From the NCBI GenBank assembly GCA_018105865.1, contig CM030859.1, positions 964,501 to 1,028,500 of the forward strand: 64,000 bases of DNA, in the 5' to 3' direction. Of the stretch, positions 47,901 through 61,174 are shown one piece after another. Numbering within the stretch: position 1 is the stretch's first letter; every line of letters begins with the position of its first letter. The position numbers and the translations under genes are program-made. The notes under the pieces are model-generated. The model was given only the letters and a program-made list of their open reading frames with translations, did no database searches and had not been told where the DNA came from. The stretch comes from Metaphire vulgaris. Its lineage: Eukaryota; Annelida; Clitellata; Crassiclitellata; Megascolecidae.

Positions 47901-50900
47901 TTCAAGTACTATATTGAGCCACTGTCTTTAGCATTCTTCACTACATCGAAAAATCAATCGCTATTGTAAACTTAGGCCATTGCCGTATATATTTAGAGCC
48001 CCTCCAGCTTGACAAGCCCCGATATTCCATAACGCTCATAATGCACTGTGTTTGTGCAAATACAACCGCACATTTGAAACTTATTTCTTTCTGTTAGAGA
48101 TCGATTTCAAGTACTTTATTGAGCCACTGTCTTTAGCATGCTTCACTACATCGATATCAATCGCTATTGTAATCTTAGGCCATTGCCGTATGTATTTAGA
48201 GCCCCTCCAGCTTGACAACCCCGATGTTTCATAATGCTAATAATGCACAGTATTTGTGCAAATACAACTGCACATTTGAAAGTTATTTTGTACTGTTATA
48301 GATCGAATTCAAGCACCATATTCAGCTACTATCTTTAGCATCCATTACTACATTGATATCAATCGCTATTGCAAACAAGGGCCATCACCGTCTGCATTTA
48401 AAACGGCTCAACTATGACAACCCTCGTTATTCCATAATGCTAATAATGCAAAATTAAAACCACATTTTCTTGTGTCCCCAGCTTAGCTGAGTCAAATCGT
48501 ACTAGAATTGTGAATATATTGTGCCTCAATTTTATTCTAGAGCATTCGAAATTCCCCAAAAATGGTGAGAAATTTGAAACGACACTATACAAAGTCTTTC
48601 AGAAATCTGTTCTCTGTTAAATGTCTAAAAAATTGAACGAGAGATAAGAACGGGTTTTAAGAGAGCTGGTTTCTTGTATGACAAGTTCTATAGACCACAA
48701 AATTATTATATAATTGATACCCTGTTTGACATTGGACAATGCAAGGATTAGCACTACAGTAGACTATAGATATACAAAATTCAGAAGAGTGATGAAACAA
48801 ATTAAAACCACATTTTCATGTGTCCCCAGCTTAGCTGAGTCAAACCTTACTAGAAACATCAATATAATCTGCCTCAATTTTATTCTAGAGCATTCGAAAT
48901 GCCCCGAAAAATGGTGAGCCATTTGAAACAACACTATACAGAGTCTTTTAGAAATCTGTTCTCTGTCAAATGTCTCAAAAATCGAACAAGAGATAAGAAC
49001 GGGTTTAAGAGAGCTGGTTTCTTGTATGACAAGTTCTAAAGACCACAAAAATATTATATAATTGATACCATGTTTGACAAATGATAATGCAAGGATTAGT
49101 GCTACAGTAGGCTATAGATATGCAAAATTCAGAAAGAGTGATGAAACAAACTAAAACCACATTTTCATGTGTCCCCAGCTTAGCTGAGTCAAACCGTACA
49201 AGAACTGTCAATATATTCTCCCTCAATTTTATTCTAGAGGATTTGAAATGCCCCGAAAAACGGTGAGCCATTTGAAACGACACTATCTGCAAATGTTGTT
49301 TTAATTTGTTTCATCACTCGTCTGAATTTAGCATATCTATAGCCTACTGTAGCACTAATCCTTGCATTGTCCAATGTCAAACAAAGTATCAATTATATAA
49401 TATTTTTGTTGTCTATAGAACTTGTCATACAAGAAACCAGCTCTCTTAAACCTCTCCGTATCTCTCGTTCGATTTTTTAGACATTTGACAGAGTACAGAT
49501 TTCTGATATTTCTGCAAATTCAAACACATTTTTGAAATTTATTTCGTGCTGTTAGAGATCGATTTCAAGTACTATATTGAGCCACTGTCTTTAGCATTCT
49601 TCACTACATCGATATCAATCGCTATTGTAAACTTAGGGAATTGCCGTATGTATTTAGAGCCCCTCCAGCTTGACAAGCCCTGATATTCCATAATGCTAAT
49701 AATGCACAGTATTTGTGCAAATACAACCGCACATTTGAAAGTTATATCGTCCTGTTATAGATCGAATTCAAGCACCATATTCAGCCACTACCTTTAGCAT
49801 CCATTACTACATTGATACCAATCGCTATTGCAAACATGGGCCATCAGAGTCTGCATTTAAAACGGCTAAACCATTACAACCCTCTTTATTCCATAATGCT
49901 AATAATGCAAAATTAAACCCACATTTTCGTGTGACCCCAGCTTAGCTGAGTCAAAACGTACTAGAACTGTCAATATATTCTGCCTCAATTTTATTCTAGA
50001 GCATTCGAAATGCCCCAAAAAATGGTGAGCCATTTGAAACGACACTATCTGCAAAATTTGTTTTAAATTGTTTCATCACTCGTCTGAATTTTGCATATCT
50101 AAAGCCTACTGTAGCACTAATCCTTGCATTGTCCAATGTCAAACAAAGTATAAATTATATAATATGTTTGTGGTCTATAGAACTTGTCATACAAGAAATC
50201 AGCTCTCTTAAACCTCTTCGTATCTCTGGTTCGATTTTTTAGACATTTTACAGACAACAGATTTCTAATATTTGTGCAAATTCAACCGCATTTTGAAACT
50301 TATTTTGTCCTGTTATAAATCGACTTCAAGTACTACATTGAGCCACTGTCTTTAGCATTCTTCACTACATCGAAAAATCAATCGCTATTGTAAACTTAGG
50401 CCATTGCTGTATGTATTTAGAGCCCCTCCAGCTTGACAAGCCCAGATATTCCATAACGCTCATAATGCACTGTGTTTGTGCAAATACAACCGCACATTTG
50501 AAACTTATTTCTTTCTGTTAGAGATCGATTTCAAGCACCATATTCAGCTACTATCTTTAGCATCCATTACTACATTGATATCAATCGCTATTGCAAACAA
50601 GGGCCATCACCGTCTGCATTTAAAACGGCTCAACTATGACAAATCTCGTTATTCCATAATGCTAATAATGCAAAATTAAAACCACATTTTCTTGTGTCCC
50701 CAGCTTAGCTGAGTCAAATCGTACTAGAATTGTGAATATATTGTGCCTCAATTTTATTCTAGAGCATTCGAAATTCCCCAAAAATGGTGAGAAATTTGAA
50801 ACGACACTATACAAAGTCTTTCAGAAATCTGTTCTCTGTTAAATGTCTAAAAAATTGAACGAGAGATAAGAACGGGTTTTAAGAGAGCTGGTTTCTTGTA

Positions 50901-53900
50901 TGACAAGTTCTATAGACCACAAAAATATTATATAATTGATACCCTGTTTGACATTGGACAATGCAAGGATTAGCACTACAGTAGACTATAGATATACAAA
51001 ATTCAGAAGAGTGATGAAACAAATTAAAACCACATTTTCATGTGTCCCCAGCTTAGCTGAGTCAAACCTTACTAGAAACATCAACATAATCTGCCTCAAT
51101 TTTATTCTAGAGCATTCGAAATGCCCCGAAAAATGGTGAGCCATTTGAAACAACACTATACAGAGTCTTTTAGAAGTCTGTTCTCTGTCAAATGTCTCAA
51201 AAATCGAACGAGAGATAAGAACGGGTTTAAGAGAGCTGGTTTCTTGTATGATAAGTTCTAAAGACCACAAAAATATTATATAATTGATACCATGTTTGAC
51301 AAATGATAATGCAAGGATTAGTGCTACAGTAGGCTATAGATATGCAAAATTCAGAAGAGTGATGAAACAAACTAAAACCACATTTTCATGTGTCCCCAGC
51401 TTAGCTGAGTCAAACCATACACAAGAACTGTCAATATATTCACCCTCAAGTTTATTCTAGAGGATTCAAATGCCTTAAAAAAACGGTGAGCCATTTGAAA
51501 CGACACTATCTGCAAATGTTGTTTTAATTTGTTTCATCACTCGTCTGAATTTAGCATATCTATAGCCTACTGTAGCACTAATCCTTGCATTGTCCAATGT
51601 CAAACAAAGTATCAATTATATAATATTTTTTGTTGTCTATAGAACTTGTCATACAAGAAACCAGCTCTCTTAAACCTCTCCGTATCTCTCGTTCGATTTT
51701 TTAGACATTTGACAGAGTACAGATTTCTGATATTTGTGCAAATTCAAACACATTTTTGAAATTTATTTCGTCCTGTTAGAGATCGATTTCAAGTACTATA
51801 TTGAGCCACTGTCTTTAGCATTCTTCACTACATCGACATCAATCGCTATTGTAAACTTAGGGATTTGTCGTATGTATTTCGAGCCCCTCCAGCTTGACAA
51901 GCCCGGATATTCCATAATGCTAATTCAACCGCATTTTTGAAACTTATTTTGTCCTGTAAGAGATCGATTTCAAGTACCATATTGAGCCACTGTCTTTAGC
52001 ATTCTTCACTACATTGATATCAATCGCTATTGTAAACTTAGGGAATTGCCGTATGTATTTAGAGCCCCTCCAGCTTGACAAGCCCCGATATTCCATAATG
52101 CTAATAATGCACAGTATTTGTGCAAATACAACCGCACATTTGAAAGTTATATCGTCCTGTTATAGATCGAATTCAAGCACCATATTCAGCCACTACCTTT
52201 AGCATCCATTACTACATTGATACCAATCGCTATTGCAAACATGGGCCATCAGAGTCTGCATTTAAAACGGCTCAACCATTACAACCCTCGTTATTCCATA
52301 ATGCTAATAATGCAAAATTAAACCCACATTTTCATGTGTCCACAGCTTAGCTGAGTCAAAACGTACTAGAACTGTCATTATATTCTGCCTCAATTTTATT
52401 CTAGAGCATTTGAAATGCCCCGAAAAATGGTGAGCCATTTGAAACGACACTATTTGCAAATGTTGTTTTAATTTGTTTCATCACTCGTCTGAATTTTGCA
52501 TGTCTATACCCTACTGTAGCACTAATCCTTGCGTTGTCCAATGTCAAACAAAGTATAAATTATATAATATGTTTGTGGTCTATAGAACTTGTCATACAAG
52601 AATTCAGCTCTCTTAAACCTCTTCGTATCTCTCGTTCGATTTTTTAGACATTTTACAGACAACAGATTTCTAATATTTGTGCAAATTCAACCGCATTTTG
52701 AAACTTATTTTGTCCTGTTATAAATCGACTTCAAGTACTACATTGAGCCACTGTCTTTAGCATTCTTCACTACATCGAAATCAATCGCTATTGTAAACTT
52801 AGGCCATTGCCGTATGTATTTAGAGCCCCTCCAGCTTGACAAGCCCCGATATTCCATAATGCTCATAATGCACTGTGTTTGTGCAAATACAACCGCACAT
52901 TTGAAACTTATTTCTTTCTGTTAGAGATCGATTTCAAGTACTTTATTGAGCCACTATCTTTAGCATCCATTATTACATTGATATCAATCACTATTGCAAA
53001 CAAGGGCCATCACCGTCTGCATTTAAAACAGCTCATCCATGACAACCCTCGTTAATCCATAATGCTAATAATGCAAAATTAAAACCACATTTTCATGTGT
53101 CCCCAGCTTAGCTGAGTCAAAAGCTACTAGAACTGTCAATATACTCTGCCTCAATTTTATTCTAGAGCATTCAAAATGCCCCGAAAAATGGTGAGCCATT
53201 TGAAACGACACTATCTGCAAATGTTGTTTTAATTTGTTTCATCACTCGTCTGAATTTTGCATATCTATAGCCTACTGAAGCACTAATCCTTGCATTGTCC
53301 AATGTCAAACAAAGTATCAATTATATAATATTTTTGTGGTCTATAGAACTTGTCATACAAGAAATCAGCTCTCTTACACTTCTTCGTATCTCTCGTTCGA
53401 TTTTTTAGACATTTTACATACAACAGATTTCTAATATTTGTGCAAATTCAGCCGCATTTTGAAACTTATTTCGTCCTGTTAGAGATCGATTTCAAGTACC
53501 ATATTGAGCCACTATCGCAGACGATCAGGCCATGCTAGCAAGCAATCAAAAAGGGCTTCAGGAAGTAATGGATAAACTGATACAAGTGTCAGAAAATTAT
53601 GGAATGAGAATCAATACAAAAAAGACTAAAGTTATTGTAATAAGTAAAAAAGAAGGAACGAGAGTGGAAATAAAGGTTTACGGACAGATCATAGAGCAAG
53701 TGAAGGAATTTACCTATCTAGGAAGTCTGATAACAACCGATGCCAGATGCAATAAAGAGATAAGAAGACGTATAGCAATAGCAAAAGAAGCTTTTTACAA
53801 GAGAAAGGAGCTGATGCAAAGTAAACTAAAACTAAACCTAAAAAAGAGACTGGTAAAAACATTGATATGGAGTGTGGCGTTGTATGGGGCGGAGACGTGG

Positions 53901-56900
53901 ACAATGAGAAAGGAAGATATAAAACGATTAGAGGCTTTTGAAATGTGGATTTGGAGGAAAATGCTAAAAGTAAAATACACAGAGCATAAGACAAACGAGG
54001 AAGTCATGAAGGAGATAGAAGAAGAAAGAAGCCTGATAGATACAATCCGGAAAAGGCAGAGAAATTGGATGGGACATGTCCTCCGGCATGACTCTTTACT
54101 AAGAACAATAATCGAAGGAAAAATAGAGGGAAAGAGAGTGAGAGGTAGACCGAGAAAGATGATGTTGGAGTGGATGATGAATAAAGGATATCAGGAACTC
54201 AAAGAAGAAGCAAGCAATCGATCGGAGTGGAATAACTGGATACCTGGACCTGTCGAGAGACAGAAACACTGATGATGATTGAGCCACTGTCTTTAGCATT
54301 CTTCACTACATCGATATCAATCGCTATTGTAAACTTAGGCCATTGCCGTATGTATTTAGAGCCCCTCCAGCTTGACAAGCCCCGATATTCCATAATGCTA
54401 ATAATGCACAGTATTTGTGCAAATACAACCGCACATTTGAAAGATATTTCGTACTGTTATAGATCGAATTCAAGCACCATATTCAGCTACTATCTTTAGC
54501 ATCCATTACTACATTGACATCAATCACTATTGCAAACAAGGGCCATCACCGTCTTCATTTAAAACGGCTCAACCATGACAACCCTAGTTATTCCATAATG
54601 CTAATAATGCAAAATTAAAACCACATTTTCTTGTGTCCCCAGCTTAGCTGAGTCAAATCGTACTAGAATTGTGAATATATTCTGCCTCAATTTTATTCTA
54701 GAGCATTCGAAATGCCCCGAAAAATGGTGAGCCATTTGAAACAACACTATACAGAGTCTTTTGAGAAATCTGTTCTCTGTCAACTGTCTAAAAAATCGAA
54801 CGAGAGATAAGAACGGGTTTAAGAGAGCTGGTTTCTTGTATGACAAGTTCTGTAGACCACAAAAATATTATATAATTGAAACCCTGTTTGACAAATGATA
54901 ATGCAAGGATTAGTGCTACAGTAGGCTATAGATATGCAAAATTCAGAAGAGTGATTAAACAAATTGAAACCACATTTTCATGTGTCCCCAGCTTAGCTGA
55001 GTCAAACCGTACAAGAACTGTCAATATATTCTCCCTCAATTTTATTCTAGAGGATTTTAAATGCCCTGAAAAACGGTGAGCCATTTGAAACGACACTATC
55101 TGCAAATGTTGTTTTAATTTGTTTCATCACTCGTCTGAATTCAGCATATATATAGCCTACTGTAGCACTAATCCTTGCATTGTCCAATGTCAAACAAAGT
55201 ATCAATTATATAATATTTTTGTGGTCTATAGAACTTGTCATACAAGAAACCAGCTCTCTTAAACCTCTCCGTATCTCTCGTTTGATTTTTTAGACATTTG
55301 ACAGATTACAGATTTCTGATATTTGTGCAAATTCAAACACATTTTTGAAACTTATTTCGTCCTGTTAGAGATCGATTTCAAGTACTATATTGAGCCACTG
55401 TCTTTAGCATTCTTCACTACATCAACATCAATCGCTATTGTAAACTTAGGCCATTGCCGTATGTATTTAGAGCCCCTCCAGCTTGACAAGCCCCGATATT
55501 CCATAATGCAAATTCAACCGCATTTTTGAAACTTATTTTGTCCTGTTAGAGATCGATTTCAAGTACCATATTGACTCACTTTCTTTAGCATTCTTCACTA
55601 CATCGATATCAATCGCTATGGTAAACTTAGGCCATTGCCGTATGTATTTAGAGCCCCTCCAGCTTGACAAGCCCCGATATTCCATAATGCTAATAATGCA
55701 CAGTATTTGTGCAAATACAACCGCACATTTGAAAGTTATTTCGTACTGTTATAGATCGAATTCAAGCACCATATTCAGCTACTATCTTTAGCATTGATTA
55801 CTACATTGACATCAATCACTATTGCAAACAAGGGACATCACCGTCTTCATTTAAAACGGCTCAACCATGACAACCCTAGTTATTCCATAATGCTAATAAT
55901 GTAAAATTAAAACCACATTTTCTTGTGTCCCCAGCTTAGCTGAGTCAAATCGTACTAGAATTGTGAATATATTCTGCCTCAATTTTATTCTAGAGCATTC
56001 GAAATGCCCCGAAAAATGGTGAGCCATTTGAAACGACACTATACAAAGTCTTTCAGAAATCTGTTCTCTGTCAAATGTCTAAAAAATCGAACGAGAGATA
56101 AGAACGGGTTTTAAGAGAGCTGGTTTCTTGTAGGACAAGTTCTATAGACCACAAAAATATTATATAATTGATACCCTGTTTGACATTGGACAATGCAAGT
56201 ATTATCTCTACAGTAGACTATAGATATACAAAATTCAGAAGAGTGATGAAACAAATTAAAACCACATTTTCATGTGTCCCCAGCTTAGCTGAGTCAAACC
56301 TTACTAGAAACATCAATATAATCTGCCTCAATTTTATTCTAGAGCATTCGAAATGCCCCGAAAAATGGTGAGCCATTTGAAACAACACTATACAGAGTCT
56401 TTCAGAAATCTGTTCTCTGTCAAATGTCTCAAAAATCGAACGAGAGATAAGAACGGGTTTAAGAGAGCTGGTTTCTTGTATGACAAGTTCTATAGACCAC
56501 AAAAATATTATATAATTGATACCCTGTTTGACAAATGATAATGCAAGGATTAGAGCTACAGTAGGCTATAGATATGCACAATTCAGAAGAGTGAGGAAAG
56601 AAATTAAAACCACATTTTCATGTGTCCCCAGCTTAGCTGAGTCAAACCGTACTAGAACTGTCAATATATTCTGCCTCAATTTTATTCTAGAGCATTCGAA
56701 ATGCCCCAAAAAATGGTGAAAAATTTGAAACAACACTATCTGAAAATGTTGTTTTAATTTGTTTCATCACTCGTCTGAATTTTGCATATCTATAGCCTAC
56801 TGTAGCACTAATCCTTGAATTGTCCAATGTCACACAGGGTATCCATTATATAAAACTCTTGTGGTCTATAGAACTTGTCATACAAGAAACCAGCTCTCTT

Positions 56901-59615
56901 AAACCTCTTCGTATCTCTCGTTCAATTTTTTTAGACATTTGATAGAGTACAGATTTCTAATATTTGTGCAAATTCAACCGCATTTTTGAAACTTATTTCG
57001 TCTTGTTAGAGATCGATTTCAAGTACTATATTGAGCCACTGTCTTTAGCATTGTTTGCTACATCCATATCAATCGCTATTGTAAACTTAGGCCATTGTCG
57101 TATGTATTTAGAGTCCCTCCAGCTTGACAAGCCCTGATATTCCATAATGCTAATAATGCACAGTATTTGTGCAAATATAACCGCATATTTGAAAGTTATT
57201 TCGTCCTGTTATAGATCGAATTCAAGCTCCATATTCAGTCACTATCTTTAGCATCCATTACTACATTGATATCAATCGCTATTGCAACATGGGCCATCAC
57301 CGTCTGCATTTAAAACGGCTCAACCATGACAACCCTCGTTATTCCATAATGTTAATAATGCAAAATTAAAACCACATTTTCGTGTGACCCCAGCTTAGCT
57401 GAGTCAAAACATACTAGAAATGCCCCGAAAAATGGTGAGCCATTTGAAACAACACTGTACAGAGTCTTTCAGATATCTGTTCTCTGTCAAATGTCTCAAA
57501 AATCGAACAAGAAATAAGAAGGGTTTTAAGAGAGCTGGTTTCTTGTATGTCAATTTCTATAGACCACAAAAATATTATATAATTGATACCCTGTTTCACA
57601 AATGATAATGCAAGGATTAGTGCTACAGTAGGCTATCTTCTTCTTCTTTAGGTGCCTTGTTTTACAACGTTGGCGACCATGGACTTCCACTCCTCTCTGT
57701 CGCATGTCGCTTGTAGCAGTTCTACTTCTGATATTTTGTCTTTCACGTTGCATAGCAGGTTTTCGATTAACGTCAATCTTTGTCTCCCTCTTGCTCTTTT
57801 CCCCATCACTTTACCTGTTGTGACTAAGTTTTCCAGGCCTTTTCTCATTATGTGTCCGAAGAATTCTAGTCGTCTTTTCTCTTCAGTTTGCCTTTTCCAA
57901 AATTTCCTCGTTTGTTGTTTCCTTTATCCAAGAAACCTTCATCATTCTCTTTAAAAACCACATTTCCACTGTCTCTAATTTTTTCTTCATCTGTTTGGAA
58001 ATTGACCACATTTCTGCGCCGTTTAGCAATACCGATCATACATAAGTTTCCAAGACCCTTATCCTTGTTTGCAGTAGGGGTGATGAAACAAATTAAAACC
58101 ACATTTTATTGTGTCCCCAGCTTAGCTGATCCAAACCATGCTACAAATGTCAATATATTCTACCTCAATTTTATTCTAGAGCATTCGAAATGCCCCAAAT
58201 AATGGTGAGAAATTTGAAACGACACTATCTGAAAATGTTGTTTTAATTTGTTTCATCACTCGTCTGAATTTTGCATATCTATAGCCTACTGCAGCACTAA
58301 TCCTTGAATTGTCCAATGTCAAACAGGGCATCAATTATATAATATTTTTGTGGTCTATAGAACTTGTCATACAAGAAACCAGCTCTCTTAAACCTCTCCG
58401 TATCTCTCGTTCGATTTTTTAGACATTTGACAGAGTACAGATTTCTGATATTTGTGCAAATTCAACCGCTTTTTGAAACTTATTTCGTCCTGTTAGAAAT
58501 CGACTTCAAGTACTTTATTGAGCCACTGTCTTTAGCATTCATCACTACATCAATATCAATCGCTATTGTAAACTTAGGCCATTGCCATATGTATTTAGAG
58601 CCCCTCCGGCTTGACAAGCCCCGATATTCCATAATGCTAATAATGCACAGTATTTGTGCAAATACAACCACACATTTGAAAGTTATTTCGTCCTGTTATA
58701 GATCAAATTCAAGCACCATATTCAGCCACTAACTTTAGCATCCATTACTACATTGATATCAATCACTATTGCAAACAAGGGCCATCACCGTCTGCCTTGA
58801 AAACGGCTCATCCATGACAACCTCGTTATTCCATAATGCTAATAATGCACAGGATTTGTGCAAATTCAACCGCATTTTTGAAACATATTTCGTCCTGCTA
58901 GAGATTGATTTCAAGTACCATATTGAGCCACTATCTTTAGCATTCTTCATCACATCTATATCAATCGCTATTGTAATCTTATGCTATGGCATTATGTATT
59001 TAGAGCCCCTCCAGCTTGACAAGCCCCAATATTCCATAATGCTAATAATGCAGAATATTTGTGCAAATACAAAATATTATTTGAAAGTTATTTCCGTCAT
59101 GTTACAAATGATAATTCAAGTACCATATTCAGCCACTATATTTAGCATCCATTACTACATTGATATAAATCACTATTGCAAACATGGGCCATCACCTTCT
59201 GCATTTAAAACGGCTCATCCATGACACTTAACCAAAGGTTTCGTTGAGCACAATGACGAACCTGGAACTGATTGTGCACTGTTTGCAGTGTTATGTTCAG
59301 ATACAGATCTTGGCAATACTGGCAATAAAAATGGCATCATTGCATTGATAGCGAAATGCATTCCCAACATTACATTAATTTCTATTTGTTATTGTTGTGT
59401 CCCTATTCTATGGGGCATTAAGGTATTTTAACATAAAGTGTTAACGAAAATTGCTATAGTTGCTAAAAACTAAGACCAGAAAATTATGAACTTTTTGTAA
59501 ATTTAAAAAAATTTCATAATCATATCGGTTTCAATGTGTTTCATATGCAAAAAGGGTCATCTGAAAAGTTTTGAAAGTTTTTGAAAATCAGAAATTTTGT
59601 GTTTTTTGCAACACC

Positions 59616-59670
<55 letters not shown>

Positions 59671-61142
59671 TGATAAGGTAGTGGGAGAGGTAGCACCTTT
59701 CACTGTACTGAAAAGTACAGACACTGGTCCTCACCACTACCAGGGCAATTTTGCCAAGATCGTATAGCGTGATGAAGAATCACATCCTTCGAGGTGTCAC
59801 TGTCATAACAAAACACGGCGGATCTAGACTTGACCAGTCGATAAACAGTCTCGTGCACGGGCAGCAGCAAACCGGTTATGGACTGAGGCTATAGATTATT
59901 GAAATCATTAAGGCTCAGTTCAAAGATATCTAGGGGCATGGGGAGAGAGTATCAGAAGAACAATACGGGTTTAGAGAAACCACTTTTTAGAAATGCAATA
60001 TTTATTCTAAGGATGATTGGTGAAAGATGTATAGAGATGCAAAAGATCTGTACCTATGCTTTATAGACAATAGAAGGCATTTGATAGTGTAAAACACGAA
60101 GAACTGTTCAAATGCCTAGAAAACATAGCACTAGATGGAAAGGACATGAGGAAATTTCAAAACCTGTACTGGAATCAAGAAGCAGCGATAAGAATTGAAG
60201 GAAAAATAGGTAAGTGGATACAAATTTTAAAAGGACAAGGCAGGGTTGTGGTTTATCACCAGATTTCTACAATGAATATGGGGAAGAGATTATGAAGGAA
60301 ACAGAAGAATTGGAAGGAATAAAGATAGGAGGAAAAAAATTTAAACAACCCTCGTTATTCCATAGATGACACAACACTAATGGCAGATACTGAAAGAAAA
60401 CAACAAAGGTTATTAGACAAGGTGGCAGAAGAGATTGAAAAGAAAGGACTAAGAATAAACAAAAGAAGACTACTGTATTGGTAATTACAAAAAGAAAGAA
60501 ATTCCTAAATGCAGGCTACAATACAGGGAATGGAAATAAAACAGGTAACACAGTTCAAATATCTAGGAAGCATATTCAGAAGCGATGGAAGAAGTGAAAA
60601 GGACATTGAAACGAGAATAGGTATGGCGAAGTCAGCCTTCATACAACTCAAAAAGATTCTCACAAATAAACATATTTCAACAACAACACGGCTCAGAATT
60701 CTTCACAGCTACGTTTTGGCGGTTCTGATCATCCATGACAAACATGGACGTTGACAAAAACATCAGAAAGGAAACTGAAGCTGCAGAGATGTGGTTTCTC
60801 AGAAGGATGCAAAAAATTCATGGACAGAAAGAATAACCAATGAGGAAGTACTAAAAACTTTTGGTACAAAAAGAAATTCCTAAAAATTATAAGAAAGCAG
60901 CATTTTGAATTCTTTGGACATCTAATAAGAAAAGACGGATTGGAAAATAAAGCCATAACAGGAAAAATAGAGGGGAAAAGAGCAAGAGGAAGACAAAGAA
61001 TAAAGTTTTGGACAATTTAAAAAGCGACAAGAACTACAGACAACATCAAACTGATATCTGAAAAAGCCAGAAACAGAGAAGAGTGGAAATCCATGGTTGC
61101 AACATTTAGCAATACATGGCACATGAAGAAGAAGAGAAGAAG

Positions 61143-61174
<32 letters not shown>

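Larger units (their letters stand above)
39360..59222. repeat. Intronic satellite array: ~203-bp monomers plus inverted 210-bp modules
   Basis: Three building blocks recur. (C) monomers of about 203 bp starting near TTTGTGCAAAT(T/A)CAACCGC, in two diverged types that often alternate. (A) a 210-bp module reading CAGAAATCTGTTCTCTGT through GTGATGAAACAAATTAAAAC. (A') the same module inverted, with a 136-bp spacer (B) containing GTGTCCCCAGCTTAGCTGAG between A and A'. About 13-16 copies of A or A' are present. Numerous 60-100-codon frames (for example those starting MCKF, MIPCL, MWSLEL) are repeat artefacts. The whole array lies in one intron of the phosphatase gene. Confidence 0.92.
39106..59619. 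mobile_element. Putative ~20.5-kb foldback-like element bounded by inverted termini
   Basis: The left end TTAAGGTGTTGCAAATTTTG (39106) and the right end, whose reverse complement starts TTAAGGTGTTGCAAAAAACA (ending 59619), are inverted copies. Imperfect similarity continues inward about 60-90 bp (TGATTTTCAA, ACTTTCAA, CATATGA). Both ends touch (AT)n. Inside are unique flanks (39,165-39,360; 59,225-59,560) and the satellite array. This architecture recalls foldback elements such as sea-urchin TU elements, but no transposase is seen. That it is a single mobile unit is inference. Confidence 0.45.

Noticed and set aside
39366..59220. Dozens of 60-120-codon frames with recurring sequences (starting MCKF, MCKY, MIPCL, MWSLEL)
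   Set aside because: They repeat because the satellite repeats; each is bounded by stops in the monomer, has no domain, and appears in both orientations of the A module.
39360..59222. CRISPR-like array
   Set aside because: Units are about 203 bp and differ in both type and orientation, with no short repeat/spacer pattern; the DNA is eukaryotic.
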